A stretch of 64,000 bases of DNA from Salarchaeum japonicum (GTDB lineage: Archaea; Halobacteriota; Halobacteria; Halobacteriales; Halobacteriaceae), in the NCBI RefSeq assembly GCF_020614395.1, contig NZ_CP085324.1, positions 248,001 to 312,000 on the forward strand, given 5' to 3'. Below the pieces are notes generated by a model. It did no database searches. It worked only from the letters and a program-made list of their open reading frames with translations, and had not been told where the DNA came from. Numbering within the stretch: the first letter of the stretch is position 1; each line of letters opens with the position of its first letter. Both the position numbers and the translations under genes were made by a program. Positions 5,775-14,724 of this stretch are shown here, in pieces.

Positions 5775-7835
5775 CTAGATATCCTCGCCGTACAGTTCGA
5801 GTTCCGCGACAATCTCGAACGGCGTGCGCTCCTTCCGGACGCCGTCGAGAATCTGGAACGCCTCGTCCGGTTCGAGGAAGTGCGAGGTCACCACTTCGCC
5901 GAGCGGCGTCGGACTGAACCCGTCGATGAACTCGTACTGGAGCAGGCGTCCCAGCGCCTGCTTCGTCGGAATCTCGCCTATCATGCGGTCGTTCAGGCGC
6001 TTCGCGCCCTTCCCCGCGACGGTGACGTTCGCGAGCGTCTCCTCGACGGCGCTCGTCTCGTCGTACGTCGTCACCACGTCCTCCATCTCGCCCTTCAGGA
6101 GTTTGAACGCCACCTCGTCCTCCGTCATCTCCATGGAGTTGTGGTAGACGGCGTCCGGTTCGACGAGCATGTACACCTTCCCGCGGTCGTGGTAGTCGGG
6201 GCGGCCCGCGCGCCCGAGCATCTGCTCGAACTCCTGCACGCTGAGCCACTCGATACCCATCGCGAGCGAGTCGAACACCACCTGCGAGGCGGGGAAGTCC
6301 ACGCCCGCCGCGAGCGCCGCCGTCGTCACGACCGCCGCGAGGTCCTGGTTTCCGAACTCGCGTTCGACCTTCTTGCGCTTCCCGTAGTCCAGGCCCGCGT
6401 GGTACGCGCCCGCCGGATAGTCGAGCTTCCGCGCTATCTGGTGACAGCGCCGCCGACTGTTGGTGAACACGATGGTCTGCCCCCGATAGCCCTTCGAGGA
6501 CTCCTTGTCGAACTCCCTGCGCACGAGCTTGTTGATGATGCGCGGCTTCTCCTGGCCGTCCGCGAACGTCACGTGCCGCTCGATGGGCACCGGCCGCTCC
6601 TCGAACTCCACGAGGTTCGCGCGCAACCCCCGCGCGAGCGCGCCGGGGTTCCCGACCGTCGCGGAGAGGTAAATCCACTGCGCGCCCTCGTACTCGGCGC
6701 GCTCCCGCTCGCGTTGCTCGCAGTAGTACTTCAGGCGACTGATGAGGCCGTCGAGCCGGTGTCCTCGCTCCTCCTCTTGGAGCGTGTGCACCTCGTCGAT
6801 GACGACCGTCCCGATGTCGCCGAGGTCGCGGCCGGTGCGGAGCGCGTGGTCGATCCCCTCGTAGGTGCCGACGATGATGTCCGCGCTCGGGTCGAACGCC
6901 ATCCCGTCGTCCCGAATCCGCGACGACCCGACGCGGATGCTGACGTTCGCGATGTCGCCGTAGTCCTCCTCGAAGTCCTCGTGCTTCTGGTTCGCGAGCG
7001 CCACCAGCGGCACGAGAAACAGCATCTTCCCCTTCCCGGAGAGCATCCGATGGAGGCCCGCGATTTCGCCGATGAGCGTCTTCCCGGTCGCCGTCGCGGA
7101 CACCACGAGCTGGTCGTCGCCCTCGGCCAGCCCGTTCTTCGCCGCGAGCGACTGCACGGGAAGCAGCGTGTCGAAGCGGTCTTCCAGCCGGTCGCGCATC
7201 CCCGGATGGATGTCGAGGTCGCTCACCGGCACGGGGTCGATGTCGTCCGTGTTCGCGCTAATCTCGTCGAACTTCGTCAGGTCGGGGTCGAGCTGGCCCT
7301 GCAGGAGGCTCGTGATGCGGTCGAGGTCTTGTACCTCCAGCAGGAGGTCTTCGAGCCTGTCCTGGGCCGCGCCCGTCAGGTCGCCGTTGAACGCGAGTTC
7401 GCGCTCCAGCTCCTGTTTCGCGCAGTCCTGACAGATGTGCTCGCCGTCCGCCTCGATGGCCGTCTCGGTCGTGATGGGCGAGTACCGCCCCTGGTTCGCG
7501 CAGTACCGACACGTCCGCACCGCCTTCGCCTTCTCCGCGAGCTGGTACCCGGAGAGCATCTCTCGGAGTTCCTCGCGCTTCCCGCGCCGGGTCTGCTGGC
7601 TGATGCGGATGCGGGTCGCTCGGCGCGCTATCTCCACGAACTCGTCCGGCGGCCGCGGGTCTTCCGACGACCCGTCCTGCACGCGGAACTTCACGGGCCG
7701 CGGACCCGCCGCCTTCTCCGCGAGTTCGAGCTTCGCGCGGAACAGCCGCTCGTCGTCCCGCTCCGCCACCACGAGGTACTCGTCGCCGACCTCGTGGAAG
7801 AACAACGTATCCACGCGCTGAACCTGCGTCGCCAC
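5775..7835 (-). CDS. Ski2-like DEAD/DEAH-box helicase with N-terminal zinc finger
   Basis: 686 aa. An N-terminal haloarchaea-specific domain carries a four-cysteine zinc site (C109, C112, C135, C138). The helicase core follows: Walker A SATATGKT (246-253), DEVH box (347-350), YLSATVG (motif III) and QMLGRAGRPDY (motif VI). The C-terminus matches what I recall as DUF5814. Acts on RNA or DNA with ATP; the substrate is unknown. The GTG start at 7835 is supported by a strong AGGAGG 6 nt upstream. It lies 28 bp behind the oligopeptidase gene on the same strand, so read-through is possible. Confidence 0.92.
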   Translation of the reverse strand: MATQVQRVDTLFFHEVGDEYLVVAERDDERLFRAKLELAEKAAGPRPVKFRVQDGSSEDPRPPDEFVEIARRATRIRISQQTRRGKREELREMLSGYQLAEKAKAVRTCRYCANQGRYSPITTETAIEADGEHICQDCAKQELERELAFNGDLTGAAQDRLEDLLLEVQDLDRITSLLQGQLDPDLTKFDEISANTDDIDPVPVSDLDIHPGMRDRLEDRFDTLLPVQSLAAKNGLAEGDDQLVVSATATGKTLIGEIAGLHRMLSGKGKMLFLVPLVALANQKHEDFEEDYGDIANVSIRVGSSRIRDDGMAFDPSADIIVGTYEGIDHALRTGRDLGDIGTVVIDEVHTLQEEERGHRLDGLISRLKYYCEQRERERAEYEGAQWIYLSATVGNPGALARGLRANLVEFEERPVPIERHVTFADGQEKPRIINKLVRREFDKESSKGYRGQTIVFTNSRRRCHQIARKLDYPAGAYHAGLDYGKRKKVEREFGNQDLAAVVTTAALAAGVDFPASQVVFDSLAMGIEWLSVQEFEQMLGRAGRPDYHDRGKVYMLVEPDAVYHNSMEMTEDEVAFKLLKGEMEDVVTTYDETSAVEETLANVTVAGKGAKRLNDRMIGEIPTKQALGRLLQYEFIDGFSPTPLGEVVTSHFLEPDEAFQILDGVRKERTPFEIVAELELYGEDI

Positions 7836-7841
7836 GATATC

Positions 7842-7847
7842 CCTCCT
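7842..7847 (-). promoter_or_regulatory. Shine-Dalgarno site of the helicase gene
   Basis: AGGAGG on the minus strand, 6 nt before the GTG at 7835. A perfect Shine-Dalgarno is uncommon in this window and settles the GTG start; it also fits internal translation on a longer transcript. Confidence 0.65.
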
Positions 7848-7863
7848 ACTATAGCCGGCTATT

Positions 7864-9840
7864 TCAGGGGTTCGCCTCCGCGCCGAGGAACCCGTAGAGG
7901 AACGTCCACCGGTCGAGCTGTTCCTCCACCGCCATCGACATCGACTTCCCCGTTCCGTGCCCGGTGTCCGTCTTCGTCCGGCAGAGGAACGGCCCGCCCC
8001 GACCCTCCGACTGGAGGCGCGCGGCCATCTTCCGCGCGTGACTCGGATGCACCCGGGAATCCCCGACGGCGGTCGTGAACAGCGTCGGCGGGTACTCCCG
8101 GGATTCGACGTTGTGGTAGGGCGAGTACTCGCGGATGTACGCGAACGCCTCCGGGTCGTCGGGGTGGCCGTACTCCCCCGTCCACGACTCCCCGAGCAGG
8201 AACTCGTGGAACCGGAGCATGTCGAGCAGGGGGACGGCGGACACCACGGCCCCCCAGAGGTCGGGGCGCTGCGTGAGCACCGCGCCCGCCATCAGCCCGC
8301 CGTTGCTCCCGCCGACGACGCCGAGCTTCTCCGGGGACGTGTACGATTCGTCCACGACGTGCTCCGCGGCCGCGATGACGTCGTCGAACGTGTGCTGTTT
8401 GCGCTCGCGCATCCCCGCCTCGTGCCACTCCTCGCCGAACTCCGACCCGCCGCGCGCGCACACCTGCACGAACACGCCGCCGTCCGCGAGGAACGGCAGA
8501 CGGAACCGCGAGAACGAGGGCGTGCGGTTGATGCGGAAGCCGCCGTAGGCGGACAGCACCGCGGGCGTCTCCGCGTCCGGCGTCGTCCCGCGGGCGTGCG
8601 CGACGAACACCGGAACCATCGCGCCGCCGGTCGATTCGACGTACTCCTGGGTCACGTCCACGTCCACCTCGGTGTCGAGGCGCGGGGCGTCGAGCGTCTC
8701 CGTCTCCCGCGCGTCGAGGGCGCAGCGCGTCACCGTCGCGGGCGTGCCGAACGACTGCACGCGGTAGTGACACTCGTCGGCTTCGGTGTCGGCGTCGAGG
8801 CCGTCCACGCTCACGTAGTCCGGGAGCGGCACGTCGAACGCCGGCGCGCCCGCCCGGTCGTACACCGCGAGGTGGGAGTGCGCGTCCCGGTGTTCGTGCA
8901 CCACGAGGTGCGAGTCGGCGACCGCGACGCTCCGCACGACGCCCTCGCCCTCGGGGACGACGGTCTCGAAGTCGGGGTCGCCGGCGAGGAAGGCGTCCGC
9001 GTCCGCCCGCAACACCCGCCCCCGGGGCGCGTCCTTCTCGGTGCGGACGTAGGCGTCGTCCCCCGCGAACGACACGTCCGCCGCCGCGTCCCCGCCGTCG
9101 AACACCGTGACGAACTCGCCGTCGTCCAGCACCGCGAGTTCGGTGCCGCCGCTCATCTCGCTGAACGACACCACGAGGCGGCCGCGGTGGGCGTCCAGGC
9201 CCGGCCAGACGTGCTGGTCGTCGTGCGTCCCGACGACCGTCCGGTCGCCGTCGAGGGTTTCGTGCCGGAGCTCTTTCGCCATCTGCTCGCCCATCCCCCC
9301 GGTGGCGACGTAGTAGAAGCCGTCGTCCGCCCACGCGAACATCCCCGGATTGGTTCTCCCCACCTCCGCGACCTCGTGCACGACCTCGCCCGACGGCACG
9401 GCCGCGATGCGGAGGTCGTACTGCTCGTTCCCGCCCGTCGCGACCCCGTACGCGACGTGCTCGCCGTCCGGCGACGGCGTGAACCAGTCCATCGACGCCT
9501 CGCCCGCCCACGCGTTCGGGTCGGCGAGCACCGTCCGGTCGCCGCCCCCGCGGAGCGTCAACACCGGCCGCTCCTGGTCTGCGTCCCGCACCGACTGGAA
9601 CGCCCGCCCGCCCCGCGCCGTCACCGACCCGAACGACGGCACGTCCGCCAACGGCTCGAACGTCGGCTCCAGCGCCTCGCGCACGTCGTCGTCCAGCACC
9701 GAATCCACGTACTCGTTCTGCCGCTCCGTCCACGCCGCCACCTCGTCGCCGTCGCCCTCCAGCCACCGATACGGGTCTTCGACCCGCTCGCCGTGCAACT
9801 CCTCCACGACCGCGTCCCGCCGCGTCTCCGGAGAATCCAT
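7864..9840 (-). CDS. prolyl oligopeptidase family serine peptidase
   Basis: 658 aa from the ATG at 9840; a TTG at 9855 is in frame but weaker. The N-terminus has the PYRWLE signature of prolyl oligopeptidases, a seven-bladed propeller fills the middle, and the C-terminal alpha/beta hydrolase domain shows the triad S512 in GGSNGGLMAG, D594 in GDSRVHP and H628 in GHGTG. No signal peptide is seen, so it is probably cytoplasmic and cleaves short proline-containing peptides. Length fits the family. Confidence 0.93.
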   Translation of the reverse strand: MDSPETRRDAVVEELHGERVEDPYRWLEGDGDEVAAWTERQNEYVDSVLDDDVREALEPTFEPLADVPSFGSVTARGGRAFQSVRDADQERPVLTLRGGGDRTVLADPNAWAGEASMDWFTPSPDGEHVAYGVATGGNEQYDLRIAAVPSGEVVHEVAEVGRTNPGMFAWADDGFYYVATGGMGEQMAKELRHETLDGDRTVVGTHDDQHVWPGLDAHRGRLVVSFSEMSGGTELAVLDDGEFVTVFDGGDAAADVSFAGDDAYVRTEKDAPRGRVLRADADAFLAGDPDFETVVPEGEGVVRSVAVADSHLVVHEHRDAHSHLAVYDRAGAPAFDVPLPDYVSVDGLDADTEADECHYRVQSFGTPATVTRCALDARETETLDAPRLDTEVDVDVTQEYVESTGGAMVPVFVAHARGTTPDAETPAVLSAYGGFRINRTPSFSRFRLPFLADGGVFVQVCARGGSEFGEEWHEAGMRERKQHTFDDVIAAAEHVVDESYTSPEKLGVVGGSNGGLMAGAVLTQRPDLWGAVVSAVPLLDMLRFHEFLLGESWTGEYGHPDDPEAFAYIREYSPYHNVESREYPPTLFTTAVGDSRVHPSHARKMAARLQSEGRGGPFLCRTKTDTGHGTGKSMSMAVEEQLDRWTFLYGFLGAEANP

Positions 9841-9900
9841 GCCACTACTCGACAACCGTCCACCAAAAAACTCGGGAAGCCGGACATCCCGAAGCGTTCC

Positions 9901-10038
9901 GCGCGTCCGACCCCGCGACTTCCCCTACTCCACGAGGTGGATTTCGTCCATGGCCGCGAACCACGCGGTTCGCTGCATCGGCGCGCTTCGCGCGTCCGAC
10001 CCCGTGGTCGTCCTCACTCCACGAGGTGGATTTCGTCC
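9901..10038. repeat. partial duplication of the cupin gene 3' end, with hairpins
   Basis: Bases 9901-9949 and 9990-10038 are direct repeats 89 bp apart: a 14-bp identical block, a diverged 12-bp middle and a 23-bp identical block. The right copy includes the cupin stop codon and last residues; the left copy is non-coding. Between them are two hairpins, GCGAACC-ACGC-GGTTCGC (9956-9973) and CGCGC-TTC-GCGCG (9982-9994). Confidence 0.75.
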
Positions 10039-10379
10039 TCCCCGTGCGGCACGACGCAGATGAACGACCCGTCCGTCTCGCCCTCGTTCCGGTACCAGTG
10101 GACGACGCCCGCGGGGATGAGGAGGCTGTCGCCCGCCGCCACCTCGTACTCCTCGTCACCGATTCCGACGGTGTACTCGCCGGCGAGCACGTACTGCTCG
10201 TGTTCGACCTCGTTCGTGTGCTCGGGGACGCTCGCGCCCGCGTCGAGGACGAACCGCCGCATCGCGAAGTTCGGCGCGCCCTCCTCGACCCCGACGAGCA
10301 CGCCCTTGCGCATCCCCTCCGCGGCGTCAACGGTCTCGTACGATACGTCGTCCGCGCGTCGAACCACCGGCTCGGTCAT
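10014..10379 (-). CDS. small cupin-domain protein
   Basis: 121 aa. A single-domain cupin barrel with metal-binding motif 1 near HTNEVEHEQYVL (residues about 56-67, with G-rich turns) and motif 2 near the PAGVVHWYRN stretch. Such stand-alone cupins bind a divalent metal and may be isomerases, dioxygenases or sugar-binding proteins; the substrate is unknown. The ATG at 10379 is preferred to upstream in-frame starts that run into the divergent protease promoter. Its 3' end is partly duplicated downstream. Confidence 0.85.
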   Translation of the reverse strand: MTEPVVRRADDVSYETVDAAEGMRKGVLVGVEEGAPNFAMRRFVLDAGASVPEHTNEVEHEQYVLAGEYTVGIGDEEYEVAAGDSLLIPAGVVHWYRNEGETDGSFICVVPHGEDEIHLVE

Positions 10380-10426
10380 ACCCACGGGTTCGCGCTCCCC
10401 GGCGTAAAGCCTTCGCCGGCCACCTG

Positions 10427-10434
10427 CTTTTATG
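10427..10434 (+). promoter_or_regulatory. TATA box of the site-2 protease gene
   Basis: CTTTTATG about 28 nt before the ATG at 10459, supporting that start over the one at 10432 which lies inside the TATA element. Confidence 0.55.
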
Positions 10435-10458
10435 CGTATCTCGCTCCACTCCCCGGGT

Positions 10459-11613
10459 ATGCGCAGTTTCAAAATCGGGAGCGCGTTCGGCATCCCCATC
10501 AAGGTCGATTTGACGTTCCTCCTCATCCTCCCGCTCCTCGCGTGGATTATCGGCACGCAGGTCGGCGACTGGGTGACCATCCTCAACGGCGTGTTCGGCA
10601 CGAGCCTCGACCAGGCCGTGCTCACGCAGGACAGCCGCGAGTGGTACCTCGGACTCGCGGCCGCCGTCGGCCTGTTCGCCGGCGTCGTCCTCCACGAACT
10701 CGGACACTCCGTCGTCGCGATACGGTACGGCTACCCCATCGACTCCATCACGCTCTGGATTCTCGGCGGCATCGCCAGCCTCAGCGAGCAACCCGAGGAC
10801 TGGCGTCACGAGTTCTCCATCGCCATCGCCGGACCCATCGTCAGCATCGTACTCGGCGCGCTCTCCTGGGTCGTGCTCACGCTGTTCCCGCCGAGCCTCG
10901 ACCTCGTGCGGTTCGTGTTCGGCTACCTCGCGCTGATGAACTTCGCGCTCGCCGCGTTCAACCTCCTCCCCGGGTTCCCGATGGACGGCGGGCGCGTCCT
11001 CCGCGCGCTCCTCGCGCGGAACCGACCGTTCGCGCGCGCCACCCAGATGGCCGCCGAGGTCGGGAAACTGTTCGCCATCCTCCTCGGCATCGTCGGCCTG
11101 TTCGCGAACCTCTTCCTCATCCTCATCGCGTTCTTCATCTACATCGGCGCGTCCAGCGAGAGCCAGCGCACCACGATGACCGCCGCCTTCGAGGGCGTCA
11201 CCGTGGACGACGTGATGACGCCCGAGCGCGACCTGAAAACCGTCGCGAAGGACACCACGGTCGCCGAACTCATGGAGCGCATGTTCAGCGAGCGCCACAC
11301 CGGCTACCCCGTCACCGAGAACGGCCGCGTCGTCGGCATGGTCACCCTCGAAGACGCGCGGAACGTGAAGGAAGTCGAGCGGGACGCCTACACGGTCGGT
11401 GACGTGATGACGAACGACGTGTACACGATTCCGCAGTACGGCGACGCGATGAGCGCGCTCGAAGCGATGCAGGAACACGGCGTCGGCCGCCTCATCGTCG
11501 TGGACGCGAACGGCGACACCGTCGGCCTGGTCTCCCGCACCGACCTGATGACCGCGTTCAACATCATCCAGAACACGGGCCGGAAAGCCGAATCCCCCTC
11601 TCTGCGCACCTAG
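10459..11613 (+). CDS. site-2 protease family zinc metalloprotease with two CBS domains
   Basis: 384 aa. Zinc ligands are H79 and H83 in HELGH and D176 in the NLLPGFPMDGGR stretch, in hydrophobic segments, the hallmark of intramembrane M50 peptidases. Residues about 235-370 form two CBS domains (VDDVMTP, VGDVMTN), which often bind adenine nucleotides and gate activity. The likely role is regulated intramembrane proteolysis of an unknown substrate. The start is set by the TATA box. The stop interlocks with the convergent glycosyltransferase by 4 bp (CTAG). Confidence 0.93.
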   Translation: MRSFKIGSAFGIPIKVDLTFLLILPLLAWIIGTQVGDWVTILNGVFGTSLDQAVLTQDSREWYLGLAAAVGLFAGVVLHELGHSVVAIRYGYPIDSITLWILGGIASLSEQPEDWRHEFSIAIAGPIVSIVLGALSWVVLTLFPPSLDLVRFVFGYLALMNFALAAFNLLPGFPMDGGRVLRALLARNRPFARATQMAAEVGKLFAILLGIVGLFANLFLILIAFFIYIGASSESQRTTMTAAFEGVTVDDVMTPERDLKTVAKDTTVAELMERMFSERHTGYPVTENGRVVGMVTLEDARNVKEVERDAYTVGDVMTNDVYTIPQYGDAMSALEAMQEHGVGRLIVVDANGDTVGLVSRTDLMTAFNIIQNTGRKAESPSLRT

Positions 11614-12809
11614 TCGTCTAACTCCACGTCCAGTCCGTGGTTCTCCTCGATGACGTCCGCCAGGTCGACGGTCTGGTCTTCGTCCTCGGGGATGTCCTCG
11701 AACGCCACCTTCTCAGTCACCTCGAACGTCCGCGGCGGGAACAGCACGCCGTACGCCGCGCCGACCGAGTGCAGGAAGTTCGTCACCGGCGTCGCTACGA
11801 CCGCAAGTAGGGTCGTTTTGAGGTTCGCGCCGACCGCTCGCGCGCCGAGGAAACTCCACCCGAACAGGAATCCGAGCAGGCAGAGCGTCCCCAGCGTGTA
11901 CACGCGGGGGTAGGGGAGCGCGCCCGGTCGGAGGTAGGACACCACCGCGAAGACGGGGACGACGAGCGACAACCCCCACGCGGCGTTCCGTAGGCCGTAG
12001 AACAGCCAGTACCGGCGGGGGAGGCCGTGCGCGTCCTCGCGCGACCCCGACATCCACCGACGGCGTTGCTTCACGAGCGCCCGCAGGGAGGGCGGTGCCT
12101 GGTTCACGAACTGCCGGCGGAGCAATCGGAAGTCGAAGTCGGGCACGTCGGCGGCCTGCCACGCGAACTTCGTGTCCTCGATGAGCGTCCGGCGGTTCCA
12201 CGTCACTGCATCCTCGAACTCCCGGCGTACCGCGATACCGCCGCCCCACGCGTACAGCGGCACGGACAGCCGGTGGAACGCGCGCTGTTCGAGGTGGTAG
12301 CCCAGTCGGAACACGTCCGTGAGGTACGCGAGCCGCGACCCCGTGTTCACGGGGCGCTCCGAGAACTGCACGATGTCCGCGTCCGGGAACCCGTCCACGT
12401 CCGTGATGAGCGTGTCCTCGTCCAGGTACAGCACGAACTCGCGCTCGCACGGCACGTGCTGGCGCGCCCACTCCAACGCCCGGCCCTTCCGCTCCGCCAC
12501 GCACTCGAACTCCGCCGGAACCACGAACACGTCCGCGCCCGGCACGTCGATGTCCTCCTCCGCGATGACCTGCGGCCGCCCCATCTTCGCCGGCACCGCC
12601 TCCACCGTCCGCCGCACCACGTCCGTCGCGTTCACCGTCATAATCCGCACCCGCGCGTCCGACGCGTCGTACGGGAACTCGTCCGTCCGCCACCCCCGCG
12701 AGAACCACCCGACTTCCAGCCCCCACGACACCACCGACACCGCGTACAACACGAACACCGTCCAGAGCACCGCCGCCAACCCGGCGTCACCCAGCGCCCA
12801 CACGTCCAT
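11610..12809 (-). CDS. membrane-bound family 2 glycosyltransferase
   Basis: 399 aa. One N-terminal membrane helix (residues 12-32), a GT-A domain with DED metal motif (D130-D132) and the QRRRW signature (near residue 255) of processive GT2 enzymes, then several membrane helices (about 275-355) and an acidic tail. It resembles the egghead-like branch of GT2. It would transfer a sugar from a nucleotide donor at the membrane; donor and acceptor are unknown. A nucleotide-sugar pyrophosphorylase lies 3 kb away (15782) but not in the same operon. Confidence 0.85.
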   Translation of the reverse strand: MDVWALGDAGLAAVLWTVFVLYAVSVVSWGLEVGWFSRGWRTDEFPYDASDARVRIMTVNATDVVRRTVEAVPAKMGRPQVIAEEDIDVPGADVFVVPAEFECVAERKGRALEWARQHVPCEREFVLYLDEDTLITDVDGFPDADIVQFSERPVNTGSRLAYLTDVFRLGYHLEQRAFHRLSVPLYAWGGGIAVRREFEDAVTWNRRTLIEDTKFAWQAADVPDFDFRLLRRQFVNQAPPSLRALVKQRRRWMSGSREDAHGLPRRYWLFYGLRNAAWGLSLVVPVFAVVSYLRPGALPYPRVYTLGTLCLLGFLFGWSFLGARAVGANLKTTLLAVVATPVTNFLHSVGAAYGVLFPPRTFEVTEKVAFEDIPEDEDQTVDLADVIEENHGLDVELDD

Positions 12810-12911
12810 ACCACGCCCTCACGCCCCCGACAGTTCAAACCCACCGAACGACCCGCGACAGAACCGACGCGGACGGCTCTCAGCACTCGTCACGTTCGTT
12901 TCTCGGAGAAG

Positions 12912-12985
12912 GTCCAGGTGCGAGAATTGAACCCGCGTCTCAGCCTCCACAAGGCTGAAGGATAGTCCACTACCCCAACCCGGAC
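12912..12985 (-). tRNA. tRNA-His (anticodon GUG)
   Basis: Minus-strand cloverleaf with the extra 5' G (G-1, base 12985) opposite C73, acceptor TCCGGGT/ACCTGGA, anticodon stem CAGCC/GGCTG around TTGTGGA (anticodon GTG) and GGTTCAATTCTC in the T-arm. No intron and no encoded CCA are seen. Confidence 0.95.
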
Positions 12986-13013
12986 ACTGCACTCCTGGCT
13001 AGTCGCCGTGTGC

Positions 13014-13019
13014 AAATAT
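13014..13019 (-). promoter_or_regulatory. TATA box of tRNA-His
   Basis: ATATTT on the minus strand, about 30 nt upstream of the mature tRNA 5' end, the expected place for an archaeal tRNA promoter. Confidence 0.5.
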
Positions 13020-13029
13020 GCGTTACGAA

Positions 13030-13152
13030 TCAGCCGGGTGTGACGGCGGTGTCGCAGACGGGGCAGGCGGCGGTGTCGTCCGCGCCGTCGAGGTCGGTTT
13101 CGCGCCCGGTCCACCCGCAGGTCGGACACTGCACGTACTCGGTCGTCGCCAT
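13030..13152 (-). CDS. 40-aa zinc-ribbon protein
   Basis: 40 aa from the ATG at 13152, with CPTC (C9, C12) and CPVC (C30, C33), a standard two-knuckle zinc ribbon separated by an acidic loop. Length and composition match many stand-alone haloarchaeal zinc ribbons of unknown role. A longer frame starting at 13248 would overlap the divergent gene's promoter and is rejected. Confidence 0.7.
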   Translation of the reverse strand: MATTEYVQCPTCGWTGRETDLDGADDTAACPVCDTAVTPG

Positions 13153-13231
13153 ACCGGACGTGTGCCGGTGAAGCCCCGAAAACCCTGTGCCGAGGCAGTA
13201 CGCTTTTGGCTCGCGTCCCCCTATCGGGCGT

Positions 13232-13687
13232 GTGGCGTTCCCGGACAAGATCTACGTGAAGAACCACCGGCAGGTGGTGTCGCAGTTGGACGCGAACTTC
13301 CCGAAGGGCGCGTTCCACGGCGCGACCCTGGACGTGCTGTTCAGCGGGAGCAACCTCGATCAGTTGAACGAGGCGACCCAGGAGCGCGTGCTGGACTTCG
13401 CGAAGGACTTCCTCGACTGCGACTGCGAGTCGAACCCGTACTGCGGGCACCCGGAGCGGAAGTTCATCCAGTACGTGCTCGAACTCCGCGCGCAAGGCCT
13501 CGACCCCGAAGCCATCGTGGACGTGATGACGGAGGACTACATGGTGTACGCGTATCCCGGCGACGTGTACTCCTTCCTCGACAACGCCGTCCGCACGCTC
13601 GAAGCGGTCGAGGAACTCGCCGCCGTGGACGGGAATCCGGAGGCCGAGCGGCGGGCGGGCGAGAAGAAACGCGAACTCTCCGGCTAA
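13232..13687 (+). CDS. conserved haloarchaeal protein with cysteine cluster
   Basis: 151 aa from the GTG at 13232. A TTTTGG element at about 13203-13209 is 27 nt upstream, which supports this GTG rather than the start at 13187. The central segment has a dense cysteine cluster, CDCESNPYCGHPERK, likely to bind zinc or an Fe-S centre, followed by helical segments. I recall close relatives throughout haloarchaea without assigned function; co-occurrence with archaeal information genes is only positional. The stop interlocks with the convergent RHH-type gene by 4 bp. Confidence 0.8.
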   Translation: MAFPDKIYVKNHRQVVSQLDANFPKGAFHGATLDVLFSGSNLDQLNEATQERVLDFAKDFLDCDCESNPYCGHPERKFIQYVLELRAQGLDPEAIVDVMTEDYMVYAYPGDVYSFLDNAVRTLEAVEELAAVDGNPEAERRAGEKKRELSG

Positions 13688-14085
13688 CCCAACTGGTACG
13701 GCTCGTCGTCCTCGTCGTCGTCGAGGTCGTCCAGGTGAACGACGTCCTCCACGCCCTCCCTGTCTTCGAGTTCCGCGCGAAGCTGGGAGATGTACTGCTT
13801 GTGCTCGTCGAGCTGGTCGCGGAGGTGTTTCGCTTCGAGTTCGAGGCGTTCGTGCTCGCGCACGAAACTCTTCGACACCTCGACCGTCGGCGGGAACGCC
13901 GACTCGACCTCGGTCGTCTCGTCCTCGGGGACGACGCGAACCTTCCCGTCGTGTGCGACGAGCTGGTCGACGTAGTCGCGGAAGACGGCCGACAGGGAGA
14001 GGTCGCGCTCCTCCGCGATGTCGCGGAGTGCGTCGAACGTGTCCTCGTTCACGCGAAAGGAGACGGTCTTGTTCTTGTTCCCCAT
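13684..14085 (-). CDS. RHH-domain protein with C-terminal coiled coil
   Basis: 133 aa. Residues 5-45 fit a CopG-type ribbon-helix-helix (KTVSFRVNEDTFDALRDIAEE, then LSLSAVFRDYV). Residues about 75-112 form a coiled coil (LELEAKHLRDQLDEHKQYIS) and the tail is strongly acidic. Likely a dimeric DNA-binding regulator whose coil extends the dimer or binds a partner. No toxin-like partner lies next to it. Its stop overlaps the neighbouring convergent gene by 4 bp. Confidence 0.8.
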   Translation of the reverse strand: MGNKNKTVSFRVNEDTFDALRDIAEERDLSLSAVFRDYVDQLVAHDGKVRVVPEDETTEVESAFPPTVEVSKSFVREHERLELEAKHLRDQLDEHKQYISQLRAELEDREGVEDVVHLDDLDDDEDDEPYQLG

Positions 14086-14130
14086 CTCCCGCGTAACTGG
14101 CGCGTCCAGTTACTTAACTGATTCCCCGCC

Positions 14131-14724
14131 CTAGGCGGGCTGTTCGACCGATTCCTCCTCGTCGAGGCTCTCAAGGGCTTCGATAGCGCCCTCGGTGTAC
14201 CGCGCGAGCGGGAGGTCGTACTCCTCCTCGGCGCGGCGGGCGTACTCGTTGCCCTCGTCCTCGAACGCCTCGACGCGTTCGAGCGTTCGCTCGGCCGTCT
14301 CGACCACCCAGCGGTCGCGCACGTCGGCGGTGACTTCGGTGATGGATTCGGGCCGCACGGAGACGTTCACGGACCCGTCCTCGGTCTCGTACGTCCGTGG
14401 TTTCCCGACGATGGCGACGTAACTCGGCGTGTCGAGGTCGCGGAGCGCGGACGCGGCTTCCGGCTGGTACTGGCCGGCGTAGACGAAGAACGTCCCGGTC
14501 GGGTCGACGACCCGGCCGCGCCAGTACTCGGAGTCCTCGCCCACGTCCTCCGTCTCGGTGAGCGTGCCGACGATGAACACGCGGTTCGCGCGTTCTCCCG
14601 TGGGGAGGAGGCTGTAGACGGGCGCGCGCTCGTCGTCGGATTCCTTGAACGTGAACGTGGCGTCGTTGAACTCGGTGGCGAAGACGCGGCGGGCGACCTC
14701 GCGCGTGGGGGCACTCTGACTCAT
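14131..14724 (-). CDS. rpap3: RPA-associated protein (COG3390 type)
   Basis: 197 aa with an OB-fold core (VFIVGTLTETED ... WRGRVVDPTGTFFVYAG, residues about 45-85) and a helical acidic C-terminus. Haloarchaeal RPA genes are paired with such OB-fold RPA-associated proteins (Rpap). Length 197 and the pairing with a single-OB, zinc-finger RPA fit the rpa3-rpap3 operon known from Haloferax volcanii. It starts directly after the RPA stop with no gap. Likely binds RPA on single-stranded DNA during replication and repair. Confidence 0.85.
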   Translation of the reverse strand: MSQSAPTREVARRVFATEFNDATFTFKESDDERAPVYSLLPTGERANRVFIVGTLTETEDVGEDSEYWRGRVVDPTGTFFVYAGQYQPEAASALRDLDTPSYVAIVGKPRTYETEDGSVNVSVRPESITEVTADVRDRWVVETAERTLERVEAFEDEGNEYARRAEEEYDLPLARYTEGAIEALESLDEEESVEQPA

